Part shown: piece by piece, positions 40,445 to 49,400 of the stretch
Position numbering within the stretch: the first letter of the stretch is position 1
How the letters are laid out: each line of letters starts with the position of its first letter
NCBI GenBank assembly: GCA_963837695.1
Contig: CAWINZ010000005.1
Coordinates: forward strand, 310,001-374,000
Direction of reading: 5' to 3'
DNA from: VRUE01 sp963837695
GTDB lineage: Bacteria; Actinomycetota; Thermoleophilia; Solirubrobacterales; 70-9
Length of the DNA: 64,000 bases
Position numbers and translations under genes: made by a program
Notes under the pieces: generated by a model
Told to the model about the DNA's origin: nothing
Database searches by the model: none
What the model saw: the letters and a program-made list of their open reading frames with translations, nothing else

Positions 40445-42220
40445 ATGCCGAGAGACGCCCGCTCGCTCAAAGCGCTGCTGCCCCCGCGCCTCTTCGCCCT
40501 GCTGCGGCGATTGCGGGAGCTCGGCCGGCGAGCGCGACACACCGCCCACATCAACCGGCCGCGGGCACGACGCGAAGCCGCCCTGCAGGAAGTCGAGGCC
40601 CTCCCGGCCCGCCCGACGATCTCCCTGGTGATGCCGACCTACAGGTCCGACCTCGGCTACCTCGCCAAGGCGATCGACTCGGTTATCGGCCAGCACTACC
40701 GCGAGTGGGAGCTGTGCATCGTCGACGACGGCTCCGGACAAGCGAAGCTGAATGCGGCGATCCAGCGCTACGCCGACTCCGATCCACGGATCAAGTTTCA
40801 GCCGGCCGCGGAGAACGGCGGCATCTCCGCCGCCACCAACGCGGCCCTGGAGCTGTGCAGCGGCGAGTTCGTCGGTTTTCTCGACCACGACGACACCCTC
40901 ACCCCGGACGCGCTGCTGCGGGTCGCCCAGGCGCTGAGCGCCGACCCCGAGCTCGACGTCGTCTACTCCGACTCGGACAAGCTGACCGCGCACGGCGTCA
41001 GGGCAGACCCCTTCCTCAAGCCCGACTTCTCGCCGGTCTACCTGCTCGGCGCGATGTACATCGGCCACCTGCTGGTGGTGCGCCGCGCGCTCGCCGAGGC
41101 CGCCGGCGGCTTCGACTCGGCCTTCGACACGATCCAGGACTTCGAGTTCTTCCTCCGCGTCAGCGAGCGCACCGACCGCATCCACCACATCGCCCAGACG
41201 CTCTACCACTGGCGGGCGATTCCCGGCAGCATCGCCGCCGGGACCGACCAGAAGGACGACGTCGCCGAGCTGCAGGCCAAAGCCGTGAGCGACCACCTGG
41301 AGCGGCGCGGCATCGACGCCAGAGCGGTTCCGCACCCGGCGATCCCCCATCGCGCCGTGCTGGCGCCGCGCAACGGCGCCGCGCCGGGGGCGAAGGTCAG
41401 CGTCGTGGTCGCGGCGGGCGGCGGCGAGGGCGGCCTGCGCAGGCTGCTGACCTCGCTCTTCGATCTGACCTCCTACCCCGACTTCGAGACGCTTGTCGTC
41501 GGTCGCGGCGAGGACGCGCCGGCCTGGCTCCCCGACGGCGCCACCTGGCTGACCGGCGCCCCTGGCGCCTTCCGCCGCGGGCATGCCAACAACCTCGGCG
41601 CGGCGGCGGCGAGCGGCGAGTACCTGCTCTTCCTCGACGAAGACATCGAGATCGCCGAGCCGGACTGGATCGAGCGGCTCGTCCTCCACGCCGGCCTGCC
41701 GGGCGTCGGCGCCGTCGGGCCGCTGCTGGCCCGGCCCGACGGCCTGGTCGACCAGGCGGGCGTCGCGATCGGCCTGCGCGACCCGGCCAGCCCGATGCTG
41801 AGCGGCTTCCCCGCCGAAGGCGACGGCTACTACGGCTCGCTGCCCTGCGCCCGCGAGGTCTCCGCACTGGGCGCCGAGTGCCTGCTGGTGCGCAAAGCCG
41901 ACTTCGAGGCCGAGGGCGGCTTCAACGAGTTCTACGGCTGCCAGTACGAGGACTTCGACCTCTGCCAGCGGCTGGCGAAGCGCGGCCTCAAGTCCGTCTA
42001 CGCGCCGCGCCCGCACCTCGTCAACCACCGCACGCCGGCCGGGCGCCGTGCCGCGACCGACGCCGTGGATCGCGCCCTCTTCGTCGATTGCTGGTATGAC
42101 GAGTTGATGCGGGGCGACCCCTACTTCAACCCCGGCTTCGCCCAGCAGCTCGCCGATTACGTGCCGGTGAGCTGGCGCGAACGGGTCTACCGGGCGACGG
42201 CGCCGCTGGGCCGGCGTTGA
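40445..42220 (+). CDS. Two-domain GT2 glycosyltransferase (O-antigen type)
   Basis: 591 residues. First GT2 domain (about 55-290): ISLVMPTYRSDLGYLAKAID, CIVDDGSGQ, FLDHDDTLTPDAL (DxD). Second (about 320-570): KVSVVVAAGGGEG, GHANNLGAAAASGEYLLFLD, EDIEIAEPDW, and YGCQYEDFDLCQRLAKRG. Two-domain enzymes of this type assemble O-antigen or rhamnan-like chains. The next gene overlaps its stop as TTGA. Confidence 0.85.
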   Translation: MPRDARSLKALLPPRLFALLRRLRELGRRARHTAHINRPRARREAALQEVEALPARPTISLVMPTYRSDLGYLAKAIDSVIGQHYREWELCIVDDGSGQAKLNAAIQRYADSDPRIKFQPAAENGGISAATNAALELCSGEFVGFLDHDDTLTPDALLRVAQALSADPELDVVYSDSDKLTAHGVRADPFLKPDFSPVYLLGAMYIGHLLVVRRALAEAAGGFDSAFDTIQDFEFFLRVSERTDRIHHIAQTLYHWRAIPGSIAAGTDQKDDVAELQAKAVSDHLERRGIDARAVPHPAIPHRAVLAPRNGAAPGAKVSVVVAAGGGEGGLRRLLTSLFDLTSYPDFETLVVGRGEDAPAWLPDGATWLTGAPGAFRRGHANNLGAAAASGEYLLFLDEDIEIAEPDWIERLVLHAGLPGVGAVGPLLARPDGLVDQAGVAIGLRDPASPMLSGFPAEGDGYYGSLPCAREVSALGAECLLVRKADFEAEGGFNEFYGCQYEDFDLCQRLAKRGLKSVYAPRPHLVNHRTPAGRRAATDAVDRALFVDCWYDELMRGDPYFNPGFAQQLADYVPVSWRERVYRATAPLGRR

Positions 42221-43413
42221 CGCGGGCGATGAGGGTCCTCTACGTCTACTTCGGCCCGTTCGACGTCAACAGCGGGATCCAGGCCTACCACTTCGGCAAC
42301 GAGCTGACCGACCTCGGCTGGGAGGTGACCGTCGCCGGCCGCGGCGACCCCGCCCGCGCCAAAGCCGTCGGCGAGCCACGCTTCGAGTGCATCTCCCACG
42401 ACGACCTCGGGCGCAAGCTGGACGAGATGTGCCGTGAGCCCAAGGAGACGATCGTCGTCGGCTGGACGCCGCGCGAGCCGGTGCGGCGGATGACGATGGA
42501 GGCGGTGCGCCGGCTCAGCGCCCCCTACGTCATCCACCTCGAGGACAACGAGGAGCTGCTGATCGAATCGGCCACGGGGCGCTCGCTGGCCGAACTGCAG
42601 CGGCTGCCGCCGCGCCAGCAGGACAGCCTCGCCCCACCCGACCTGATCCACCCCACCCACCACCGCGAGTTCCTCGACGGCGCCGCCGGGATCACGGTGA
42701 TCACCGAGGCGCTCAACGAGTTCAACCTGGCCGGACGGCCGCACGCGCTGGCCCGTCCCGGAATCGACCTGGAGCGCTTCCGCCCCGACCTCGAGCCACA
42801 TCCCAGGGAGCAACTCGGCCTCGGCCCCGAGGACTTCGTCCTCGTCTACCACGGCACGATCCACTACGCCAACCAACACGAGATGCTCAGCCTCTACCTG
42901 GCGGTCAAGCTGCTGCAGCGGCGCGGTCACCGGGTCCGCCTCGTCCGCCTCGGCCACTCCGAGTTCGGCGGCCCCGACCCGCGTGCCTTCCGCGCCCTCG
43001 GCGACGGCGTGATCGAGTTGGGGCCGACGGCGTGGCGCGAGATGCCCGCCTACCTGGCGATGGCCGACGCCTACGTCCAGCCCGGCCCGCCGGACGACTT
43101 CAACCGCTACCGCCTGCCGTCCAAGCTGCCGGAGTTCCTGGCGATGGGGCGGCCGGTTATCTTGCCCCACTGCAACATCGGCAATGACCTCACCCACGGA
43201 GAGAATGCTCTCCTCTTGGAGCAGGGAAACGCAATGGAGATCGTCGTCCGCATCGAAGAGCTGCTCGCCGACCGCGAGCTCGCCGCGCGCCTCGGCGCCG
43301 GCGCGCGCCGCTTTGCCGTCGAGCAGTTGAGCTGGCGTCGCAACGCCGAAGGCGTGGCCGATTTCCTGCGCGGCTGCTCGGCCGCCGACCGCTCGGTTGG
43401 TACCTCGGCGTGA
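42217..43413 (+). CDS. GT4-family glycosyltransferase
   Basis: GT-B enzyme of about 398 residues. N-terminal domain MRVLYVYFGPFDVNSGIQAYH; inter-domain AGITVITEAL; C-terminal domain LVYHGTIHYANQHEML, AYVQPGPPDDFNRYRLPSKLPEFLAMGRPVI (the family E-x7-E region) and HGENALLLEQGN. Start TTG 42217 overlaps the preceding stop; ATG 42229 is an equally good start by domain alignment. The methyltransferase gene overlaps its end as GTGA. Confidence 0.83.
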   Translation: MTRAMRVLYVYFGPFDVNSGIQAYHFGNELTDLGWEVTVAGRGDPARAKAVGEPRFECISHDDLGRKLDEMCREPKETIVVGWTPREPVRRMTMEAVRRLSAPYVIHLEDNEELLIESATGRSLAELQRLPPRQQDSLAPPDLIHPTHHREFLDGAAGITVITEALNEFNLAGRPHALARPGIDLERFRPDLEPHPREQLGLGPEDFVLVYHGTIHYANQHEMLSLYLAVKLLQRRGHRVRLVRLGHSEFGGPDPRAFRALGDGVIELGPTAWREMPAYLAMADAYVQPGPPDDFNRYRLPSKLPEFLAMGRPVILPHCNIGNDLTHGENALLLEQGNAMEIVVRIEELLADRELAARLGAGARRFAVEQLSWRRNAEGVADFLRGCSAADRSVGTSA

Positions 43414-44297
43414 GCCCGTCCTCCCAGGCCCAGCGGGTGCGGGCGGCCGCCGCACGCTCGCCGCTGCTGCGCAAACTCGCCGGCAAGGCCGCTCTCTACA
43501 CGCCGCCGGGAGCGACCCCTGGGGCCAACGCGTCGGCCTGGACGATCGGCGATGGGGCGCTCTGGCCGATCGCCGAGCGCTACGCGGGCTCCTTCCCGCT
43601 GCCGCCGATCTCCTACGGCACGGTGGGCGACTTCGCCGACAGCGCCGACCACCTCACCGGCCTCGCCGGGGCGAGCTTCGACATGAAGGACCTGCAGCGC
43701 TGCTGGGCGATCAAGGCGATCCTCGGCAACGTCGAGCGCGGCTCGCGCATCCTCGAGATCGGCGCCGGCGAGCCGCTCGTCGCGGGGATGCTCTCGCGGC
43801 TCGGCTACGACGTCACCGTCGTCGACGACTACATGGGCGGCGGCAACGGGCCGCGCGAGTTCAAGCGCTTCCAGGCCGCCTATCCCGACGTGCGCTTCGT
43901 CCGCGAGCTCTTCCCTCCCACCGAGGACGTCGGCGACGACTTCGGCGCGGTCTTCTCGATCTCGGTGCTCGAGCACGTGCCGCTGGAGCACGTGCAGCAC
44001 GTGGTCGAGGCGGGCCACGAGCTGGTCCGCAAGCGCGCCGGCTGCTCGATCCACGCCGTCGACCACGTGCTGGCCGGCTGGGGCGCCGAGGAGCACCGCG
44101 AGAAACTCGACGCGATCGTCGCCGCCCTCGGCCTCTCCGCGGAGGATCTGGCAGCGCAGATCGAGGCGATGGAGCGCGACCCCGAGACCTACTTCGTCTC
44201 CGCCGAGGCGCACAACCGCTGGCGCGGCGACCTCCCCTACGACCAGTACACGATGCGCCGCATCGGCTCGGTCAACCTGTTCCGCCCGGCCGGCTGA
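43410..44297 (+). CDS. Class I SAM-dependent methyltransferase
   Basis: 295 residues. The SAM motif RILEIGAGEPLVAG lies near 112-125, VVDDYMGG follows strand 2, and FSISVLEHVPLEHVQ is the post-II motif. It has a long N-terminal helical extension. Likely methylates a sugar or caps the glycan, given the coupled GT4 and two-domain GT2 genes upstream. GTG 43410 overlaps the GT4 stop. Followed by a bidirectional hairpin terminator. Confidence 0.8.
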   Translation: MSPSSQAQRVRAAAARSPLLRKLAGKAALYTPPGATPGANASAWTIGDGALWPIAERYAGSFPLPPISYGTVGDFADSADHLTGLAGASFDMKDLQRCWAIKAILGNVERGSRILEIGAGEPLVAGMLSRLGYDVTVVDDYMGGGNGPREFKRFQAAYPDVRFVRELFPPTEDVGDDFGAVFSISVLEHVPLEHVQHVVEAGHELVRKRAGCSIHAVDHVLAGWGAEEHREKLDAIVAALGLSAEDLAAQIEAMERDPETYFVSAEAHNRWRGDLPYDQYTMRRIGSVNLFRPAG

Positions 44298-44307
44298 GCG
44301 CGCCTCG

Positions 44308-44359
44308 CGTTTCCGGTGTGCCTTTCGCCACGTCTGGCGTGGAAAGGCACACCGGAACG
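44308..44359. terminator. Long bidirectional hairpin terminator
   Basis: Perfect 16-bp stem (44311-44326 with 44342-44357), extendable inward, between the convergent methyltransferase and hydrolase genes. No strong U-tract on either strand, a common feature of actinobacterial terminators. Confidence 0.75.
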
Positions 44360-44363
44360 TCTT

Positions 44364-45464
44364 TCAGTTACCGAAGCTCGCCCGGGGGACGATTTCGGCG
44401 TCGCCGCCGGTCCATTCGGTGAAGCGGTACCAGGAGGGCTTGGCTTCGCGGTTGTCGGTCAGCAGGCCGGCCGAGTCGCAGAACTGGCAGAGGTGGCCGG
44501 CGTCGGCCCAGGAGAACCACCAGGCGCCGGCGACGCGCCAGCTGCGGCGGTGGTGCGTGAGCATCGAGAGAGCCTGGTCGAGCTCGCGCGCCTGCCCCCA
44601 GATGCCGCGCTCCCAGCGGGATTGGTAGCTGTCGGAGCCCCAGCCCAGCTCGGTGACGTAGATCCGAGTCCCGCCGTCGTGGTGGCGACGCATGATGCGG
44701 CGCAGGTTGCGGATCTGGGGCTTCATCGCGCTCGCGTCCGCGACATACGGGTGCAGGGCGACTCCGTCGAAGAACGGCTTCACGTGGCGAGCTCGATAGA
44801 CACCGTCGAGAAAGGCGCCGGAGGCGATGTTGGGCGGAATCTGCAGCGGCCGGCCGAAGAGGCCCCCGAGGATCACCCTGGCGCCGGGGTCAGTGCCGTG
44901 GATCGCGCGGCCGGCGATCCGCAGAAGCCGGGCGTAGCGCGCAGGGTCGGGGTGGGGCGAGAAGGTGATGATGTTCTCCTCGTTCCAGATCTCCCAAGCG
45001 TGGATCGGCAGGAAGGGCAGTTCGGGGTTTTCGCGCCAGAAGCTGCCGTAGGGGCCGTAGCGATCGACGGCCTGGCGCAGGAAGGAGGCCCAGGCGCGGC
45101 CCGCCCAGCCGCTGCGGACCGGTTCGATCCCCGGCCGGCCGGCGACCCAGGACGGGGATCCCCAGATGAAGGGGAGGACCCGCATGCCGTATTCCGCCGC
45201 GAGACCCACCGAGCGGTCGAAGTCCGACCAGTCGGGCGGGGACCAGTAGGGGCTCTGAGGCTCGACGCTTCCCCAGCCCAGGGGCAGCCGCAGGCTGGTG
45301 ATGCCCGCCTCGGCCATCAGCGAGTAGTCCGCTGCGCCGGCCGGCGTCTGGGGGGAGATCCCGACCGTGAAACCGCGAGGGGCGGGCGGCCCCGCGACGG
45401 CCGTCGCGGGCGCACCGAGCAGCGCGGCCACAGCCACGACAAGCAATATCGACTTTCGGATCAA
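44364..45464 (-). CDS. Secreted PslG/GH39-like glycoside hydrolase (paralogue 2)
   Basis: Exported clan-A glycosidase of about 366 residues. The start is TTG 45464, supported by AGGTGA 6 nt upstream; the signal peptide is IRKSILLVVAVAALLGAPATAVA. Acid/base Glu in WNEEN near residue 160; nucleophile candidate in TELGWGS near 270; CQFC near 326 matches the Cys pair of the other two paralogues. Downstream of wzm on the same strand, separated by a weak hairpin. Probably degrades or edits the exported glycan. Confidence 0.82.
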   Translation of the reverse strand: MIRKSILLVVAVAALLGAPATAVAGPPAPRGFTVGISPQTPAGAADYSLMAEAGITSLRLPLGWGSVEPQSPYWSPPDWSDFDRSVGLAAEYGMRVLPFIWGSPSWVAGRPGIEPVRSGWAGRAWASFLRQAVDRYGPYGSFWRENPELPFLPIHAWEIWNEENIITFSPHPDPARYARLLRIAGRAIHGTDPGARVILGGLFGRPLQIPPNIASGAFLDGVYRARHVKPFFDGVALHPYVADASAMKPQIRNLRRIMRRHHDGGTRIYVTELGWGSDSYQSRWERGIWGQARELDQALSMLTHHRRSWRVAGAWWFSWADAGHLCQFCDSAGLLTDNREAKPSWYRFTEWTGGDAEIVPRASFGN

Positions 45465-45479
45465 AGCATCACCTGAAAC

Positions 45480-45492
45480 GCCCCGCAGGGGC
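45480..45492 (-). terminator. Weak hairpin between wzm and the hydrolase gene
   Basis: GCCCC-TGC-GGGGC followed by GTTT on the minus strand, just after the wzm stop. Only 5 bp, so at best a partial terminator or attenuator. Confidence 0.35.
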
Positions 45493-45506
45493 AAAGTAGC
45501 GGCTTC

Positions 45507-46358
45507 TCAGAGCTGCTCGGCGATTCGCGGCGCCTCGCGATTGAAGACCCAGACGCCGAGGACGCAGACGCTGACGTAGATCAGAGCGGCGACGATCAGC
45601 GGCAGCGGTCCGCCGGCCGCGGCCCAGACGCTTTCGGTTTTTTCCGGCCCGATCATCCAGATGTGCGCCTGCTGGAAGAGCGGCGTCAGCGGATTGGCCA
45701 TCAGCACGTGTTTGAGGCTTTCGGGAACGATCTTCAGCGGATAGATGACCGGGGTCGCGTAGTTGAGCGCCAGGGCGATGACAGTCCAGATGATTGCCAC
45801 GTCGCGGAAGCGGACGTTGAGCGCCGAGAGCAGCATCGCCAGCGCGCAGATGAAGACGAGCAGCGGCAACAGGATCACCGGGAAGAGCAGCCAGGTCCAC
45901 ATCGGCGTGACCCCGAAGCCAAGCATGAAGGCAAAGACGACGACCATGTTGAGGCCGAAGGTAAAAGCCGCGGTGAGAACAACCGCGAGAGGAATGACCA
46001 GGCGCGGGAACTGGGTCTTGCGGACGATCCCCTCCTGGGCCAATACCGAGCTGACCGCACCGCCGGTGCCTTCCTGGAAGAGGCCGAAGAGGACGATGTT
46101 GAGGAGCAGCAACACCGGATAGTGAGGAACCTGACTACCGATTTTGAAGATCTGGGTGAAGACCAGCAGCAGGACCGCAAACAGCATCAGCGGCCGGACC
46201 AGCGACCAGACGTAGCCGAGCACGGTGCCGAAGAAGGTCTTCTTGAACTCGGTCACCGACATCAGCCAGAGCAGCTCGAAGAAGCGGTGGCGGCCGCCGC
46301 CGACGGCCGATGGGCCTCTGACATCGCGCAGCTCCAGGTTCGCCGGCTCGACGTTCAC
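45507..46358 (-). CDS. wzm: Polysaccharide ABC exporter, permease subunit
   Basis: ABC-2 type membrane subunit of the Wzm/TagG family, 283 residues with six helices. It has an N-terminal amphipathic LRDVRGP...FFELLWLMSVTEFKKTFFGTVLGYVWSL, and the family region LFQEGTGGAVSSVLAQEGIVRKTQFPR. It pairs with Wzt to move undecaprenyl-linked polysaccharide across the membrane. Start GTG 46358 is supported by GGAGG 5 nt upstream and the GTGA overlap with wzt. Longer frames upstream lie within wzt. Confidence 0.92.
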   Translation of the reverse strand: MNVEPANLELRDVRGPSAVGGGRHRFFELLWLMSVTEFKKTFFGTVLGYVWSLVRPLMLFAVLLLVFTQIFKIGSQVPHYPVLLLLNIVLFGLFQEGTGGAVSSVLAQEGIVRKTQFPRLVIPLAVVLTAAFTFGLNMVVVFAFMLGFGVTPMWTWLLFPVILLPLLVFICALAMLLSALNVRFRDVAIIWTVIALALNYATPVIYPLKIVPESLKHVLMANPLTPLFQQAHIWMIGPEKTESVWAAAGGPLPLIVAALIYVSVCVLGVWVFNREAPRIAEQL

Positions 46359-47602
46359 TGTCCCTCCACCCTCGCCCCACCCTCGACCGGCGATGCGCCC
46401 TCCACCGTGGCGCCGATGCGGTGGTCGAGCGCGACCACACCGGCGCCGCTGTCGCCGTAGACGACGAAGTCGAGTACGTGCGGCGAGTGCAGGACGAGAT
46501 TGGCGTAGTTGTGGTCGCGGTGGACCCAGCACTTGGTCACGTAGCGGCCGGGGGCGAGCCGGTTCTCGATCTCGCCGCTGAGCCGCACCCGCTGGCCCGG
46601 TTCGAGGCGGTCCGGAACGTCGTCGGCGAGAACGACACCGAAGCCGGTCACCTCGACCCCGTCGGCGTTGCTGAAGGCGAAGCCGAAGCTCGGCCCCTCA
46701 ACCTCCCGGTGCGCTTCGAAGATCGCGCCGAAGCGCAGCTCGGCGCCCTTCTCGGCGTTGACGATCCGCTCGCCGGCGCTGTCCTCGAGCCAGACGTCGC
46801 TGAGGGTGATGTCGGCCGTCCCGCCCATGTCGGCGTCGCCCTCCGTCGGCGCCTGCTCGAAATTGAGCCGCAGGTAGCTGCGCGCGACCTCGTCGGCGTC
46901 GCCGATCGCCGTGATCAGCCCATCGTGGAGCAGCATCGCCCGGTGGCAGTACTGCTCGACCGCGCGCATGTCGTGGGTGACGAAGACGACGGTGCGATCG
47001 GAGTCGCGGATCTCGTAGAAGACGTCGGCGCACTTCTGCTGGAAGGAGGCGTCGCCGACCGCGAGCACCTCGTCGATCAGGAGGATCTCGGCGTCGGACT
47101 GGATCATCACCGAGAAGGCGAGCCGGACCAGCATCCCCGAGGAGTAGTTCTTCAGTTTGAGGTCGACGAACTCCTCCAGCTCGGCGAACTCGAGCACGGC
47201 GCCGAGGCGGCTGCGCGCGTCCTGCCTCGTCAGCCCCATCATCACGCCGTTCAGCTCGACGTTCTCACGCGCGGTCAGCTCGTTGTTGAAGCCGACGCCG
47301 AGCTCGATGAACGGGGCGAGGCGCCCGGCCATCCGCACCCGGCCCGCGTCGGCGGCGTAGATGCTGGCGAGGATCTTCAGCAGCGTGCTCTTGCCGGAGC
47401 CGTTGCGGCCGACGATGCCGAAGAACTCGCCGCGCTCGACCTCGAAGGAGACGTCGCGCAGAGCGTGCAGCTCGCGGTAATCGGACTGGGAGAAGGTGGT
47501 CAGCCGCTCCTTCAGCGAGTCGACCCGCTGGGTGGGGATGCGGAAGGTCTTCTCGACGCCGCTGACCTCGATCGCGACTTGGGGAGGGGCGTGGGTCGTC
47601 AA
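46355..47602 (-). CDS. wzt: Polysaccharide ABC exporter, ATPase with C-terminal glycan-binding domain
   Basis: Residues about 8-245 are the ABC domain: Walker A GIVGRNGSGKST, Q-loop region, signature YSSGMLVRLAFS, Walker B ILLIDEVLAVGD, switch VTHD. Residues about 270-400 are a beta-sandwich like Wzt-C, which recognises the capped end of the chain. The best start is TTG 47602 (no convincing RBS); earlier starts would overlap the divergent gene at 47625. The presence of Wzt-C means export depends on a specific non-reducing-end modification, and the methyltransferase at 43410 could supply it. Confidence 0.92.
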   Translation of the reverse strand: MTTHAPPQVAIEVSGVEKTFRIPTQRVDSLKERLTTFSQSDYRELHALRDVSFEVERGEFFGIVGRNGSGKSTLLKILASIYAADAGRVRMAGRLAPFIELGVGFNNELTARENVELNGVMMGLTRQDARSRLGAVLEFAELEEFVDLKLKNYSSGMLVRLAFSVMIQSDAEILLIDEVLAVGDASFQQKCADVFYEIRDSDRTVVFVTHDMRAVEQYCHRAMLLHDGLITAIGDADEVARSYLRLNFEQAPTEGDADMGGTADITLSDVWLEDSAGERIVNAEKGAELRFGAIFEAHREVEGPSFGFAFSNADGVEVTGFGVVLADDVPDRLEPGQRVRLSGEIENRLAPGRYVTKCWVHRDHNYANLVLHSPHVLDFVVYGDSGAGVVALDHRIGATVEGASPVEGGARVEGQ

Positions 47603-47624
47603 GAGGGACGGATAGGTTACCGGC

Positions 47625-49349
47625 GTGAGCGGGGCGATCCGAGCGAAGAACCCAGCCACGCTGCTGCTCGCGGTGGCAATGGCCGTGGCCGGGGTGCTCA
47701 TCGTCGTGCTCGGCTCGAGGCTGACCTTCATCCTCGACGACTGGGTGTTCATCCTCTACAAGCGCGACTTCAGCGCCGACGCCTTCCTCGCGCCCGACAA
47801 CGAACACCTGGTCGCGGGCGCGGTCGTGGTCTGGAAGCTGCTGCTCTCGGGCTTCGGCATGGGCTCGCTGGTCCCCTTCCGCATCGTCTCGACGGCGATG
47901 TTCCTGCTCGGCGACTGGTTCCTCTTCGTCTGGATCAGGCGCCGCCTCGGCCCCTGGCCGGCGCTGATCGCGGCGCTGCCCGTGATCTTCCTCGGCGCGG
48001 CCTTCGAAGACCTGCTCTGGTTCTCCTCGATCACCTTCCTCGGCGCGCTGACCTGCGGACTGGGCATGCTCGTCGCGCTCGACCGCCGCGATCGGCTCGG
48101 CGATCGGCTCGCCTGCGCCTGGCTGATCGGCTCGATGCTGTTCTCGAGCCTCTGGGTTCCGTTCGCCGCCGGAGCCGCGCTCGACATCGTCCTGCGCCGC
48201 GGCGAGCGCGACTGGCGCCGCCGCGCCTACGTCGTCCTCGTTCCCGTCGTGCTCTATGGGGCGTGGTGGCTGGGCTGGGGCCACGACGCCGAAAGCTCGA
48301 TCACCCTGAGCAACATCGGTGCGACGCCGATCTTCGTCGTCGATTCCTTCGCCTCCGCCCTCGCGGCCCTGTTCGGGCTCGCCACCCCGGCGGAAGGGAT
48401 GGCGGCCCCAGGCGGCATGGACTGGGGTCGGCCGCTCGCCGTGCTGCTCGGCGGGCTGGCGGTCTGGCGCGCGTACCGGATCGAGCGGATCCCGCGCTCG
48501 CTCTGGGTCGTGCTCGCGATCGGCCTCTCCTTCTGGGTGCTCGGCGGGTTCGACGTCAAGCCCGGTCGCGTTCCCTGGGCCAGCCGGTACCAGCTGCCGG
48601 GCACGGTATTCGTCCTACTCGTCGCCACCGAGCTCCTGCGCGGCGTGAAGCTGAACCGGCGCCTGCTGCTGCCGGCCGCCGTGGTCGTCCTCGCCGCGGT
48701 GACCAGCAACCTGCTCTTCCTGCACCAGTCCTACAAGAGCTACCTGGGCGGCACCGAGCTCGTCCGCGCCAACCTGACCGCGATGGAGATCGCCCGAAAC
48801 ACCGTCGACCCCAGCTTCTACCTCGAAGAAGAATTCGCCGACACCGGCCTCGACCACATCGACGCCGGCTCCTACTTCTCCGCCGTCGACGCCTTCGGCT
48901 CCCCCGCCTACACGATCGCCGAACTGCAGGAAAGCCCCGAGGCCGCGCGCTTCGCCGCCGACAAGGTCTTGCTCAACGCACTGCGCGTGGGGGTGGAAAC
49001 CGACGCGCCCCTCCCGGCGGCAGCCGCCGGGACCAAGTCGGCCACGCCGAACTCAGAAGGTGTCGTCGCGGTGCCCGCCAGCGGCTGCGTCGCGGTCCGC
49101 GGCGGAGACGAAGCCCCACTGCTTGGCCTGCCCCTGGGCGGGGCCGTGGTCAGCGCCGGGGCCCGACCGGTCAGCGACATCAAGATGAGGCGCTTCGCGA
49201 CCTCGCCGGAGAATTTCCCGGTCGACTTCCAGATCGGCATCGCCCCCGGTGAAGCGGTCGCGGTGCCGATACCGCCCGACCTCTCGACCGTGCCCTGGAA
49301 GATGCAGCTCGAAGGCGGCGCGGCGACCGTCTGCGGCCCCGAACGCTGA
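47625..49349 (+). CDS. GT-C-like membrane protein with soluble C-terminal domain (paralogue A)
   Basis: 574 residues, about 10 helices in the first 410. First loop motif FILDDWVFILYKRDF and then NEHL correspond to NDD/NGHL in the genes at 52372 and 54064, placed like the catalytic loop of GT-C glycosyltransferases. The last about 160 residues form a soluble domain with a GG-rich beta structure and two Cys. No exact family recognised. Starts 22 bp from divergent wzt. The stop codon is the first base triplet of a perfect terminator palindrome. Confidence 0.62.
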   Translation: MSGAIRAKNPATLLLAVAMAVAGVLIVVLGSRLTFILDDWVFILYKRDFSADAFLAPDNEHLVAGAVVVWKLLLSGFGMGSLVPFRIVSTAMFLLGDWFLFVWIRRRLGPWPALIAALPVIFLGAAFEDLLWFSSITFLGALTCGLGMLVALDRRDRLGDRLACAWLIGSMLFSSLWVPFAAGAALDIVLRRGERDWRRRAYVVLVPVVLYGAWWLGWGHDAESSITLSNIGATPIFVVDSFASALAALFGLATPAEGMAAPGGMDWGRPLAVLLGGLAVWRAYRIERIPRSLWVVLAIGLSFWVLGGFDVKPGRVPWASRYQLPGTVFVLLVATELLRGVKLNRRLLLPAAVVVLAAVTSNLLFLHQSYKSYLGGTELVRANLTAMEIARNTVDPSFYLEEEFADTGLDHIDAGSYFSAVDAFGSPAYTIAELQESPEAARFAADKVLLNALRVGVETDAPLPAAAAGTKSATPNSEGVVAVPASGCVAVRGGDEAPLLGLPLGGAVVSAGARPVSDIKMRRFATSPENFPVDFQIGIAPGEAVAVPIPPDLSTVPWKMQLEGGAATVCGPER

Positions 49350-49397
49350 CCCGACCTGCATCGAACCCCTATTTGGGGTTCGATGCAGGTCGGGTCA
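49347..49397. terminator. Perfect 23-bp palindromic terminator
   Basis: 49347-49369 and 49375-49397 are perfectly complementary over 23 bp with a 5-nt loop (TATTT). The left arm begins with the stop codon TGA of the preceding gene. It lies between convergent genes. The arms contain GACCCGACC, also present in the lhr palindrome at 1438-1510. Confidence 0.85.
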
Positions 49398-49400
49398 GGC

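Noticed and set aside
46421..49252. Open frame of about 940 codons opposite wzt and across the membrane-protein gene
   Set aside because: Antisense to the clear Wzt motifs, then out of frame with a gene with good membrane topology; Arg/Gly-rich composition typical of a shadow frame.
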